In this document: one piece after another, positions 36,071 to 44,565 of the stretch
Numbering within the stretch: position 1 is the first letter of the stretch
Layout: every line of letters starts with the position of its first letter
Assembly: GCF_019457475.1 (NCBI RefSeq)
Contig: NZ_CP080413.1
Coordinates: forward strand, 62,001-126,000
Direction of reading: 5' to 3'
Origin: Shewanella acanthi
GTDB lineage: Bacteria; Pseudomonadota; Gammaproteobacteria; Enterobacterales; Shewanellaceae
DNA length: 64,000 nt
Notes under the pieces: generated by a model
The model's database searches: none
What the model was told of the DNA's origin: nothing
The model's input: only the letters and a program-made list of their open reading frames with translations
Translations under genes and position numbers: made by a program

Positions 36071-37183
36071 ATGTCAAAATCTGCCCCAAAGGCTCCCCGC
36101 CCATCCTCATTAACTGCTGGCAACAAAGCTAAGCAAATGCCCAAATCTAAGTTAAAGACGCAGTCACATGGTCAACTGAAGTCTGCCTCTAAAACCAATG
36201 CAAATAAGAAATCAAAGGTAACGGCTAAGTCTGCAGCTCAAACGGGTATCAAAAAGGCTTTGCATCCACGCAATGCCCATTTGCATGGCTATGATTTCAA
36301 AGCTCTCATTCAAAGCGTGCCAAAACTTAAGGCATTTGTGAGGCCGACACCCTATGGGGCTTTGTCGATTGATTTTGCCGATCCCCTCGCGGTAAAAAAC
36401 CTGAATACGGCTCTGCTTAAACATCACTATGGTATTGATTACTGGGATATTCCAAAGGGCGCATTGTGTCCACCTATACCCGGTCGGGTCGATTATCTCC
36501 ACTATCTCGCCGACTTGCTGAATGAGGGGCGTAAGACGAATGCCAAAAATGCCGTGCGTGCGCTCGATATAGGCACCGGTGCCAATGGTATCTATGCCAT
36601 CTTAGGACATCAGGCTTACGGCTGGCGGTTTGTAGCCTCAGATATCAATCCCGCCTCCCTTGCTAATGTGCAGCAGATCATCGACAACAATCCAAAACTG
36701 CAAGGTGCGATAGAGCTGCGCCGTCAACGGGACGAAAAGGCGGTATTTAAGGGAATTGTTCAAACAGACGATCGCTTTGATCTGACGCTGTGTAATCCCC
36801 CTTTCCACGGATCCCTAGAGGAGGCGAGTGAAGGTTCGCAGCGCAAGGTGCGCAATTTGCAACTCAATCGTGGTGAAAAGGCTTCTCACGCAAAGGTGAG
36901 TCTTAATTTTGGAGGCCAAGCCGCTGAGCTTTGGTGCCAGGGGGGTGAGCGGCAGTTTCTTGCGACCATGATCCGTGAAAGCAAAGCCTTTTCTTTCCAA
37001 TGCCTCTGGTTCACCAGCCTAGTATCTAAGAAGGAAAACCTAAAACCCTGTTATCAGGCGTTGGCTAAGCTAGGTGCGGATACGGTGAAAACTATCGAGA
37101 TGCATCAGGGCAATAAGATCACCCGCGTTTTAGCGTGGAGCTTTCATTCCCAAGTTGAGCGTGACAATTGGTTTAAACAATAA
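36071..37183 (+). CDS. rlmF: 23S rRNA (adenine(1618)-N6)-methyltransferase RlmF
   Basis: A 370-residue protein. SAM-binding 'ALDIGTGANGIYAIL' and the N6-adenine methylase catalytic motif 'LCNPPFHGS' identify RlmF (YbiN). It methylates A1618 of 23S rRNA. The first 65 or so residues are a Lys/Ser/Ala-rich, probably disordered extension, which makes it longer than E. coli RlmF and could help bind RNA. The start at 36071 has no strong Shine-Dalgarno (only AGAG). A bidirectional terminator separates it from moeB. Confidence 0.9.
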   Translation: MSKSAPKAPRPSSLTAGNKAKQMPKSKLKTQSHGQLKSASKTNANKKSKVTAKSAAQTGIKKALHPRNAHLHGYDFKALIQSVPKLKAFVRPTPYGALSIDFADPLAVKNLNTALLKHHYGIDYWDIPKGALCPPIPGRVDYLHYLADLLNEGRKTNAKNAVRALDIGTGANGIYAILGHQAYGWRFVASDINPASLANVQQIIDNNPKLQGAIELRRQRDEKAVFKGIVQTDDRFDLTLCNPPFHGSLEEASEGSQRKVRNLQLNRGEKASHAKVSLNFGGQAAELWCQGGERQFLATMIRESKAFSFQCLWFTSLVSKKENLKPCYQALAKLGADTVKTIEMHQGNKITRVLAWSFHSQVERDNWFKQ

Positions 37184-37204
37184 ACCAATACAGATGTTAA
37201 GCAC

Positions 37205-37236
37205 TAAAAAGGCCACTATGTTGTGGCCTTTTTATT
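37205..37236. terminator. Bidirectional terminator between rlmF and moeB
   Basis: Stem AAAAAGGCCAC/GTGGCCTTTTT with a six-base loop between convergent genes. It touches the moeB stop codon. Confidence 0.9.
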
Positions 37237-38011
37237 ACTGACTACACACCTTACAGGTGGGGAGTTTAGGGAGTTTCATCTCACGAAATTCCATGGTCAT
37301 GGCATCGATCATCAAAATACGCCCCGCTAAGGTGCTGCCCATGCCGGAGATAACCTTAATGGCTTCTACCGCCTGTAAACAGCCCACCATACCGACGACA
37401 GGCGCGAGAATTCCCGATTCCACGCAGCTTAGTTGCTGCTCACCAAACAGTGCGCTAAAGCAGTGGTAGCAGGGTGTTTGCGCTTGATAGTCAAACACAG
37501 TCACCATGCCTTCCATTCGAATTGCGGCGGCTGACACGAGGGGCACTTTATGTTTAAAGCAGCTCTGATTGAGTTGCTCGCGAACGCTGACATTATCGGT
37601 GCAATCGACCACTATGCTGTGGCTGGCAACTAAGGCATCAATCTCATGGTCATCTAACACCGCATTAATGGAGTTAATTTTGACATGTGGGTTGAGCTGA
37701 CTGAGGGTGAGTTTTGCCGACTCGACCTTTGGCTGGCCGATACGACTATCTCGATGCAGTACTTGGCGCTGTAAGTTCGACAGTTCAACCGTATCAAAAT
37801 CCACTAGGGTTAATTCGCCAATCCCTGCGACGGTAAGATATTGTCCAGCAGCGCAGCCTAAACCGCCAGCGCCTATCATCAACACCTTAGCGAGCTTCAA
37901 GCGTTCTTGACCATCAATATCCATCGCTTTTATGGATATCTGTCGACTGTAACGGGTCAGTTCGCTGTCGCTGAGGATTTCGCCCTGCGGGTTTATATCG
38001 ATTAGATTCAT
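37235..38011 (-). CDS. moeB: Molybdopterin-synthase adenylyltransferase MoeB
   Basis: A 258-residue ThiF/MoeB/HesA family protein. ATP-binding 'GAGGLGCAAGQYLTVAGIG' lies near residues 47-65, with 'DFDTVELSNLQRQ' after it, and two zinc-binding Cys pairs, 'CYHC' and the C-terminal 'CKVC'. It adenylates MoaD to activate it for sulfur transfer in molybdopterin synthesis. It follows moeA by nine bases. Because no thiS or thiE-type gene is near and moeA is the neighbour, MoeB fits better than ThiF. Confidence 0.92.
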   Translation of the reverse strand: MNLIDINPQGEILSDSELTRYSRQISIKAMDIDGQERLKLAKVLMIGAGGLGCAAGQYLTVAGIGELTLVDFDTVELSNLQRQVLHRDSRIGQPKVESAKLTLSQLNPHVKINSINAVLDDHEIDALVASHSIVVDCTDNVSVREQLNQSCFKHKVPLVSAAAIRMEGMVTVFDYQAQTPCYHCFSALFGEQQLSCVESGILAPVVGMVGCLQAVEAIKVISGMGSTLAGRILMIDAMTMEFREMKLPKLPTCKVCSQ

Positions 38012-38020
38012 AACGCCGTC

Positions 38021-39274
38021 CTAGCAGAGAACGCTGTTAAAGGGTTCGACTGTGACTATCGTGCCCTCTGGCGTATCCCCTTGGAATTGCTCCAACAATA
38101 CAAAACAGTTGGCAAGCATCATAGAGGTCAACATGCCTGAGCCTTGGCTACCTGTGATGGCAACCTCGAGTTCGCCTTGGGCATTACGGGATAAAATGCC
38201 CCTTTGGTATTCCACTCGACCCGGTTGTTTACGGATTGGAGTAGTGAGTTTTGCGTTGACAAAAAGTGGTGTGCTTGGGGTTAAGCCCTGCATCTTGTTA
38301 AGAATTGGCCACACTAACTTGTAAAAGGTAACCATAGATGACACAGGATTGCCGGGTAAGCCGCAGAATACGGCTTTGCCGATGCGCCCCATAGCGAAGG
38401 GTTTACCCGGTTTAATGGCCAGTTTCCAGAAGGTGATTTGACCTTCTTCATCTAATATCTGTTTTGTAAAGTCGGCTTCGCCTACGGACACACCGCCCGA
38501 GGTGAGCACCATATCCGCTTGATTGGCGGCATTACGAAACGCATGGCGAATGGCCTCGGGATCATCGGGGATGACACCTAAATCAATCCATTCCACATTG
38601 GCGCGGCTGAGTAAGCCTTGAATCGAGTAACGGTTTGAGTCGTAAATTTGCCCCGGTGCTAAATCGCTGCCCACTGGGCGTAGTTCGTCGCCGGTGGAAA
38701 AAAACGCCACCTTCAATTGGCGATACACCTGTACTTGGCTAACACCTATGGTTGCCAGTACACCAAGTTCGGCAGCTTTAATCTCAACCCCTGCCTTGAG
38801 CACTTTAGTGCCCTGTCGAAGTTCTTCACCGCGGCGGCGTACATTGGCGCCCTTTGATTTAGGGTGATTGATTTGAATGAGATTGCCATCGGCCTCGGTT
38901 TCTTCCTGCATCTGCACTGTATCGTAACCAGCAGGGACCGGCGCGCCAGTCATAATGCGTACGCAACTCTTTGGCGTGATTTCACCTTCAAAACAGTGGC
39001 CTGCAAAGGAACTACCAATCAAAGTCAGGGTGGTTTGATGGGTGAGGCTATTGAGATCTTCAAAACGGAAGGCATAACCATCCATAGAGGAATTATCAAA
39101 CGGTGGTAAATCGATACAGGAGGCCAAATCCTCCGCCAATACCCTGCCAAGGGTTTCGGGTAAGGTAACGACTTCGGTGTCAGTAACAGGGCGAACCTGT
39201 TCAAGCAACTTAGGGATAGCTTGGTCTGGGTGCATCAGGCTCGGTTGCGAACAGGGATCGGCTTTAACGGACAT
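38021..39274 (-). CDS. moeA: Molybdopterin molybdenumtransferase MoeA
   Basis: I start at ATG 39274 (417 residues) because a perfect AGGAGG lies five bases upstream; the frame continues to 39313 without a site. The sequence has 'PPFDNSSMDGYA' (about 55-66), 'IMTGAPVPAGYDTV', the MPT-binding block 'LTSGGVSVGEADFTKQIL', and 'FCGLPGNPVSS'. MoeA inserts molybdate into adenylated molybdopterin, using the product of Mog (4.2 kb). It is co-transcribed with moeB. Confidence 0.94.
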   Translation of the reverse strand: MSVKADPCSQPSLMHPDQAIPKLLEQVRPVTDTEVVTLPETLGRVLAEDLASCIDLPPFDNSSMDGYAFRFEDLNSLTHQTTLTLIGSSFAGHCFEGEITPKSCVRIMTGAPVPAGYDTVQMQEETEADGNLIQINHPKSKGANVRRRGEELRQGTKVLKAGVEIKAAELGVLATIGVSQVQVYRQLKVAFFSTGDELRPVGSDLAPGQIYDSNRYSIQGLLSRANVEWIDLGVIPDDPEAIRHAFRNAANQADMVLTSGGVSVGEADFTKQILDEEGQITFWKLAIKPGKPFAMGRIGKAVFCGLPGNPVSSMVTFYKLVWPILNKMQGLTPSTPLFVNAKLTTPIRKQPGRVEYQRGILSRNAQGELEVAITGSQGSGMLTSMMLANCFVLLEQFQGDTPEGTIVTVEPFNSVLC

Positions 39275-39470
39275 CTTGTCCTCCTCTTTGCGAAGATTCT
39301 CTAAGGCAAACATAGGGCTATTATGCCACGGTAGGTTAAGTTAGCTATGACCTGTGTCTGAGAATCTGTAATTGCCTTAGGGTGTTTCTAACGGTATTGA
39401 GCAAGTTTAGCCGTCGCACTATCTTGGCGCGAATGAATCGAGTCTCTGAGAATACAAACGGAAACCAGTA

Positions 39471-39489
39471 ATGAATGAAAATCATTTTA
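39471..39489. promoter_or_regulatory. Candidate Fur box upstream of ferritin
   Basis: The 19-base stretch centred on AATGAAAATCATT has a GA-T/ATC inverted repeat and, counted by eye, matches 13 of 19 positions of the classical Fur box. It lies about 115 bases upstream of ftnA. A Fur link is reasonable because ferritin genes are often iron-controlled, but it is a prediction. Confidence 0.42.
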
Positions 39490-39530
39490 TCTTTGAATCA
39501 TTAGCTTAGCTAAATATACGAAGGTAAATT

Positions 39531-39593
39531 ATGTTGCTTTTGTTAGCTTCCTTCATAACAATAGGCCTGATGATTCAGACCGAATGCCAATGA
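39531..39593 (+). CDS. Possible 20-residue leader peptide upstream of ftnA
   Basis: A 20-codon ORF starts with ATG 39531, six bases after AAGG, and ends in TGA (39591-39593). The peptide would be hydrophobic (MLLLLASFITIGLMIQTECQ). The stop overlaps the AGG-type Shine-Dalgarno of ftnA, whose ATG comes nine bases later. This layout could couple or attenuate ferritin translation. Nothing but the layout supports it; it could be chance. Confidence 0.3.
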   Translation: MLLLLASFITIGLMIQTECQ

Positions 39594-39602
39594 GGATTTA
39601 CT

Positions 39603-40139
39603 ATGCTGTCAGCAACCATGATCGAAAAGTTGAACGACCAAATCAATATGGAGTTCTACTCCTCAAATTTATACCTGCAAATGAGTGCATGGTGTGAAGA
39701 TCAGGGATTCGAGGGCGCGGCTAAGTTTATGCGTGAGCATGCGGACGAAGAAATGGGCCATATGCGCCGTTTATTTACCTATGTGAGCGAAACCGGTGGC
39801 ATGCCATTACTTGGCGCGATTGAAGCGCCGCAGTCTCAGTTTGGCTCTCTATTGGCGTTATTTGAGCTAACCTATGAGCATGAGAAACAGATCACTAGCA
39901 AAATCAATGCACTGGCCCATGCGGCTTTCTCAAATCAAGACTATTCGACCTTTAATTTCCTTCAGTGGTACGTTGCCGAACAGCATGAGGAAGAGAAGTT
40001 ATTCAAATCAATCGTAGATAAGATTCGTCTAGTAGGCGAAGATGGTAAGGCGCTGTTCTTTATTGATAAAGACCTCGCTAAACTGGCCTCAAAGGGTGGC
40101 GAAAGCATTATGAATGGCCAGGGGCCACAAGAGGCTTAA
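39603..40139 (+). CDS. ftnA: Ferritin (non-haem, FtnA type)
   Basis: A 178-residue four-helix ferritin. Ferroxidase-site ligands can be read in '[23 protein letters not shown]' (Glu17), '[12 protein letters not shown]' (Glu50, His53) and '[16 protein letters not shown]'. There is no haem-ligand Met pattern, so it is ferritin rather than bacterioferritin. It stores iron as a ferric mineral in a 24-subunit shell in the cytoplasm. A candidate Fur box and a possible leader ORF lie upstream, and a hairpin terminator lies downstream. Confidence 0.92.
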   Translation: MLSATMIEKLNDQINMEFYSSNLYLQMSAWCEDQGFEGAAKFMREHADEEMGHMRRLFTYVSETGGMPLLGAIEAPQSQFGSLLALFELTYEHEKQITSKINALAHAAFSNQDYSTFNFLQWYVAEQHEEEKLFKSIVDKIRLVGEDGKALFFIDKDLAKLASKGGESIMNGQGPQEA

Positions 40140-40197
40140 TTCGCTAATTCCGCAATAGTGGAATGTATTGCTCAACCTGTTAGCCAAATACAGCAAA

Positions 40198-40228
40198 CAA
40201 AAAGTAGCCTAGGCTGCTTTTTTGTTTA
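40198..40228. terminator. Terminator between ftnA and the GGDEF/EAL gene
   Basis: Stem AAAAAGTAGCC/GGCTGCTTTTTT with a G-T pair, T-run on the right and A-run on the left; it lies between convergent genes. Confidence 0.82.
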
Positions 40229-40251
40229 TCACTTTTGCAGCCTTGTTGGAG

Positions 40252-42906
40252 CTAACTGTTTGCGCAGGCCACGAGCTGTGTATCAACTTTAAGCAGTGAG
40301 CCCTTTGAGTGAAGTAGCTCAGAGAGTTCATCAAAGGGTAGGGGTTTAGAAATCCAATATCCTTGGCCATAATGACAGCCTAACGCTTGCAGAAAGTGCC
40401 ATTGTGCCTCGGTCTCAATGCCTTCTGCGACCAGTTTCATTTCAAGACTTTGCCCCATCATCACAATGGCTTTCACCAAATTTGCGCTGGAGTTGTCCTC
40501 TAGGACATTTTCCACGAAGCTACGGTCAATCTTGATGACGGAAATCGGAAACTGCTTCAGATAACTCAAGGAAGAATAACCAGTGCCAAAGTCGTCCATG
40601 TAGATCTCTGAGCCCAATTTCCGAATCGCCTTGAGAGTACTTAGCCCCTGGGTCGCATCACCCATTAACATGCTTTCAGTGATTTCGATATGTATATTTT
40701 TAGGATTGATTTTATGGCGGTTAAAGCATTCCGCTAGTATCTGTTCAAAGCCAATGCCACGACTGTTCACACATTGGCGACTGGAGACATTGAGTGCCAG
40801 ATTAAGCAGCAAACCACTCTGTTGCCATTCCTTTAGGTCGGCCATTGCCTGATTGAGCACCCATTCTCCCATAGGTTCGATAAGGCCCGTTTCTTCGGCT
40901 ATCGAGATAAATTGCTCCGGCGGGATCATGCCAAACTCAGGGTCTTGCCAGCGAATAAGTGCTTCTACACTGTTCACTTCTCCGGTTTGCATATCGACAA
41001 TGGGTTGATAGTGAAGGCTAAACTCATTGTGAACCACAGCGCGGCGCAGGCGCTGCTCCAGCTGCATCCGCGAGTGCATGCGTTGGTTCATGCCCGAGGT
41101 GAAATACTTAAAGTTATTCCGTCCAGCCCCCTTGGCTTGATACATGGCCATCTCAGTATTTCGGGATAGGGTACTGACATCCGCGCCATCTTCGGGATAA
41201 ACCCCTATACCAAAACTGGCGGAAATATGGAGCTGTTGTTGCGATAACTCAAAGGGTAACGCCAGTGCTTCACAAATCCGATTGGCCATATGTTCAATGG
41301 CTAGTTCATTGGTGATCCTTGGTAAGATCATCACAAAACCATCGCCGCCTATTCGAGCGACAAACTGCTGCTTGTCGGTAAGTCGTTCGAGTCGACGCGC
41401 AACCTGTTGTAATAGCTGGTCGCCACAGGCGTGACCCTGCACATCATTAATATATTTAAATTGGTCTAAATCAATTTGCATGACTGCCAGTTTGCATCCC
41501 TCGTGTTGGGCATTTTGGATGTCATGCTGCAGGCGTTCATTAAAGAGCTTACGGTTTGGTAGTCCAGTGAGACTGTCGAAATTGGTTTGATACCAGATCT
41601 TCTGTTCATTCTGTTTTCGATTACTAATATCTCTAAATAAACCGATATATTGGATTATTTCTCCCTCGGGATTACGCACTACGGTGATGGCCAGATATTC
41701 GGGGTAAACTTGGCCATTTTTGCGTTTATTCCAAATCTCCCCCTCCCAAGAGCCCCGCTGTTGTAATGCATCCCACATGGCGGTGTAGAAATGGGGCGGA
41801 TGACGTTCTGAGCTCAACATTGATGGTGAGCCGCCTGTGACTTCCTCAGCACTGTAGCCTGTTATCTGGCAGAAGGCTCGGTTAACCAGCTTTATTCGGT
41901 TGTTTGCATCGGTGACCATAATGCCTTCTGATGAATACTCAAATACAGTGGCGGCGAGGCTTAACGCATGATTCGACCGCTTGCGCTCCGCAATCATGCG
42001 ATTGAGGGATTGCGCCATCAGTGCCAGTTCGTCTGAGCCAGGTACTTGGGTATAGATATTCAGTGAAGGATCCTTGGCCATGCGCTGCATATCCTTGGCA
42101 ATTACGCTGATTTTATCGAGAAAACTACGCACGATTTTATGTCCAAGCCACAAGGTTACAAGCGTGGTTAGGGTGATAAGGCCAAGATAGAGTCCAAGCA
42201 GTCGTAGTGCGCGCTGCTGATTGTTATGACTGAGATGCGCCATGTCAGTGGTGATGGCATTGACCTGAGTATGGAGCTGCTCAAGCTCAGGTAAACTAAA
42301 CTCATTTGGCGCTAAAAAGTAATCAGTGCCATTGTCATTATTTTGTTTAAATTCATGGTTTTTAAGTAGGTTAATAACTTCGGTATAGGATCTTGCCTGC
42401 TGAATATCAGTGGTTTGACGCTGGAAGAGTTCGACTAGCTGCAACAGTTGCAGGCTTAACTGGCCATAGGATTCGAGAGTCGAATTCGATGGCGACTTAT
42501 TTCTACTGTCTTCATTCAATTGCTGCACTTTATATTTGAGTGCTTGGTAATGGGTCTTAAATCCTGATTTAAGTTGCCAATCAGTATCAATAAGTGCGCT
42601 AAGTGCCGAGCTGCTCAATAGCTTATCTAAGGCCGCAGAGGTGTTTTGCTGCGCTAGCAGCAGGGATTGTGGGCTACCGGAATATTGAGGAGCAACGCTG
42701 AGTTGGTATTCATTATTGAGCTGGTGAAGGGCATTGTTTATTTCTGTGGTCGCCTGAATCGCAAAGTGATTTCGGCTGGCGTTGTGGTATTCCATGAATA
42801 AGAAATACATTTGCGACAGCACAAGAATGGCGGTCATTAGTAGGGGCAATAGTGAAAACAGGATCAATTTCTGTTTTAGACTGAGGTGATGTATCGCAGA
42901 CGGCAT
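40252..42906 (-). CDS. Membrane-anchored PAS-GGDEF-EAL protein (cyclic-di-GMP signalling)
   Basis: An 884-residue protein. A first membrane segment (about 13-33) and a second (about 230-255) enclose a periplasmic sensor region. A HAMP-like linker, a PAS domain ('ITGYSAEEVTGGSPSML', followed by a PAC 'YIGLFRDISNRK'), a GGDEF domain and an EAL domain follow. The GGDEF signature reads G-G-D-G-F, missing the Glu, so diguanylate cyclase activity is doubtful. The EAL domain looks intact: 'EALIRW', 'ESMLMGD', 'DDFGTGYSSLSYL', 'IKIDRSFV' and 'VAEGIETEAQ'. I infer a phosphodiesterase that lowers cyclic-di-GMP, with the GGDGF domain perhaps sensing GTP. Confidence 0.9.
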   Translation of the reverse strand: MPSAIHHLSLKQKLILFSLLPLLMTAILVLSQMYFLFMEYHNASRNHFAIQATTEINNALHQLNNEYQLSVAPQYSGSPQSLLLAQQNTSAALDKLLSSSALSALIDTDWQLKSGFKTHYQALKYKVQQLNEDSRNKSPSNSTLESYGQLSLQLLQLVELFQRQTTDIQQARSYTEVINLLKNHEFKQNNDNGTDYFLAPNEFSLPELEQLHTQVNAITTDMAHLSHNNQQRALRLLGLYLGLITLTTLVTLWLGHKIVRSFLDKISVIAKDMQRMAKDPSLNIYTQVPGSDELALMAQSLNRMIAERKRSNHALSLAATVFEYSSEGIMVTDANNRIKLVNRAFCQITGYSAEEVTGGSPSMLSSERHPPHFYTAMWDALQQRGSWEGEIWNKRKNGQVYPEYLAITVVRNPEGEIIQYIGLFRDISNRKQNEQKIWYQTNFDSLTGLPNRKLFNERLQHDIQNAQHEGCKLAVMQIDLDQFKYINDVQGHACGDQLLQQVARRLERLTDKQQFVARIGGDGFVMILPRITNELAIEHMANRICEALALPFELSQQQLHISASFGIGVYPEDGADVSTLSRNTEMAMYQAKGAGRNNFKYFTSGMNQRMHSRMQLEQRLRRAVVHNEFSLHYQPIVDMQTGEVNSVEALIRWQDPEFGMIPPEQFISIAEETGLIEPMGEWVLNQAMADLKEWQQSGLLLNLALNVSSRQCVNSRGIGFEQILAECFNRHKINPKNIHIEITESMLMGDATQGLSTLKAIRKLGSEIYMDDFGTGYSSLSYLKQFPISVIKIDRSFVENVLEDNSSANLVKAIVMMGQSLEMKLVAEGIETEAQWHFLQALGCHYGQGYWISKPLPFDELSELLHSKGSLLKVDTQLVACANS

Positions 42907-43230
42907 GCAAATGACTCCTTTTTCATGTGCATCTGTGGGCTTCTCGCTACTTAACCTAACGAGCCGTTGAGGCTGGCAAACTATTACCTAAAATGGGGTA
43001 GCGATATTTAGCACATCTACCTAGGACCAGCGACCGATAATTCATTGATTTCTAATCTAGGTCACGAAATTACGCCTGCATTAGGCATTATATGTAAATG
43101 ATTGTTTGTAAATGCCTAAATAAGCCTCTCAGTCAGCTAAGCGACAGGGTTAAACGGCAGAGCACCGCTGCAAATCGCCAATAAAAAAGGACATCTCATT
43201 GATGTCCTTTAATCACACTCGCCTTGGCGA
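42907..43230. other. Intergenic region upstream of the PAS-GGDEF-EAL gene
   Basis: It contains the ribB terminator at 43183-43211 and presumably the promoter of the leftward PAS-GGDEF-EAL gene. Nothing else is apparent. Confidence 0.5.
43183..43211 (-). terminator. Terminator of ribB
   Basis: Stem AAAGGACATC/GATGTCCTTT with a five-base loop; on the minus strand a T-run follows. Confidence 0.88.
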
Positions 43231-43884
43231 TTAACCCACTTTAGCCAATAACGATTTACGGTATTCGACGATATCTTCAATCGTTAGTACCGGCATATTG
43301 TGCAGTTTACCAAAGGCGATGATTTCAGGCAGTCGTGCCATAGTGCCATCGGGGTTGGTGACTTCACACAAGACACCCGCAGGTTTGAGTCCGGCAAATT
43401 GCATTAAATCGATAGTACCCTCGGTGTGGCCGCGGCGGGTTAATACCCCACCTGGTTGAGCGCGCAGAGGATACACGTGGCCGGGCCTAGCGAGATCGCT
43501 AGGTTTTGCGTTATCCGCAATCGCCGCTTTAATCGTTGTTACCCGATCGGCCGCTGAAACCCCTGTGGTAACCCCAACTTTAGCTTCGATACTGACGGTA
43601 AAGGCGGTGCCATATTGGCTCGAATTGTCTTCGACCATAGGTGGCAACTCTAAGGCTTTTACTTTGTCATCGGGTAGGCACAGGCAAACGATACCGCTGC
43701 ACTCGCGAATTAACATCGCCATTTGCTCGTTCGTTAATGACTCGGCAGCGAAAATCAGGTCGCCTTCGTTTTCTCTATCTTCGTCATCGACAACGAGGAC
43801 GCCTTGGCCTTGACGCAGGGCATTAAGACCGGCTTCAACGCGCTCGATAGCGGTACCAAAAGGGGCAAGTAAAGACTGATTCAT
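43231..43884 (-). CDS. ribB: 3,4-dihydroxy-2-butanone-4-phosphate synthase
   Basis: A 217-residue stand-alone RibB. The acidic '[16 protein letters not shown]' (about residues 33-48) and '[11 protein letters not shown]' bind ribulose 5-phosphate and Mg2+. It makes the four-carbon precursor of riboflavin from ribulose 5-phosphate, releasing formate. No GTP cyclohydrolase II domain is fused. An FMN riboswitch lies upstream in the same transcript, so expression should fall when FMN is plentiful. Confidence 0.95.
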   Translation of the reverse strand: MNQSLLAPFGTAIERVEAGLNALRQGQGVLVVDDEDRENEGDLIFAAESLTNEQMAMLIRECSGIVCLCLPDDKVKALELPPMVEDNSSQYGTAFTVSIEAKVGVTTGVSAADRVTTIKAAIADNAKPSDLARPGHVYPLRAQPGGVLTRRGHTEGTIDLMQFAGLKPAGVLCEVTNPDGTMARLPEIIAFGKLHNMPVLTIEDIVEYRKSLLAKVG

Positions 43885-44092
43885 GGTTAATATCCTTCAA
43901 AAATACGACATGGGAATATCCAGAATCAGGGCGTGCAGAAATACAGCATTCAACCCACAGGAGTCTATAGCTGTAGCAATATAGCTTTGCCCATGCGTTT
44001 ATTCACGCCGGCAAAGTGATTGCAAAATATGAGGCTAACGCGCTTATCTGTAAGCTTTACGTAATTCATGGGCTTACACGCGGCGCGTTGTC
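43885..44092 (-). promoter_or_regulatory. ribB leader between the FMN aptamer and the start codon
   Basis: The region contains imperfect inverted repeats near 43965-43990 and GAAGGA just before the ribB start. It is the presumed expression platform of the riboswitch. No strong hairpin with a T-run is visible. Confidence 0.4.
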
Positions 44093-44332
44093 TTACATTC
44101 TCTTCCATCCGGACTGAGTACGCCGCTAATGCATGCGTCCATTACCGTCGGCTCTGGAATATCGGTTCATTTAGGATAATGACTTAGTTGAAAGTCAGTT
44201 CAAAAACTGCCGAGTCACCAGATCTGCTGACCCCGAACGAATTCGGGCGCTCGCGGGCTTTAGTTTGGTAAACATTGATTCAACCAGACTATTTACCGCC
44301 GGTGGGGAATTACACCCCGCCCTGAGAATTGT
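44093..44332 (-). promoter_or_regulatory. FMN riboswitch (RFN element) controlling ribB
   Basis: On the minus strand the leader begins with a CTCAGGGCGGGG segment, continues with AATTCCCCACCGGCGGTAA and ends with GTCCGGATGGAAGAGAA, the conserved blocks of the FMN aptamer. The element spans about 240 bases because one internal arm is long. About 208 bases of leader separate its 3' end from the ribB ATG, space for the expression platform. I did not find a clear intrinsic terminator there, so translational or Rho-dependent control is likely. Confidence 0.93.
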
Positions 44333-44565
44333 TTTAGGCGCTTAGCCTAAAACCGCCGCTATGTTGCGCCTAATTAAATTGAATGGCAAGTCTCGCGCTT
44401 TTAAGGTGTGATTGGTTTGGCGACTAATGGCGATGCCTGAAATGGTATGGCGTTCTGTGGCTTGAACTCGCTAGTCTTCTTCGCTAGGTATATCATATTA
44501 CACACTAACTTATGGTCTGCCGTCCCGTTTAGGATGGTGTTTTGGAACGTCACAAGGACGTATAA

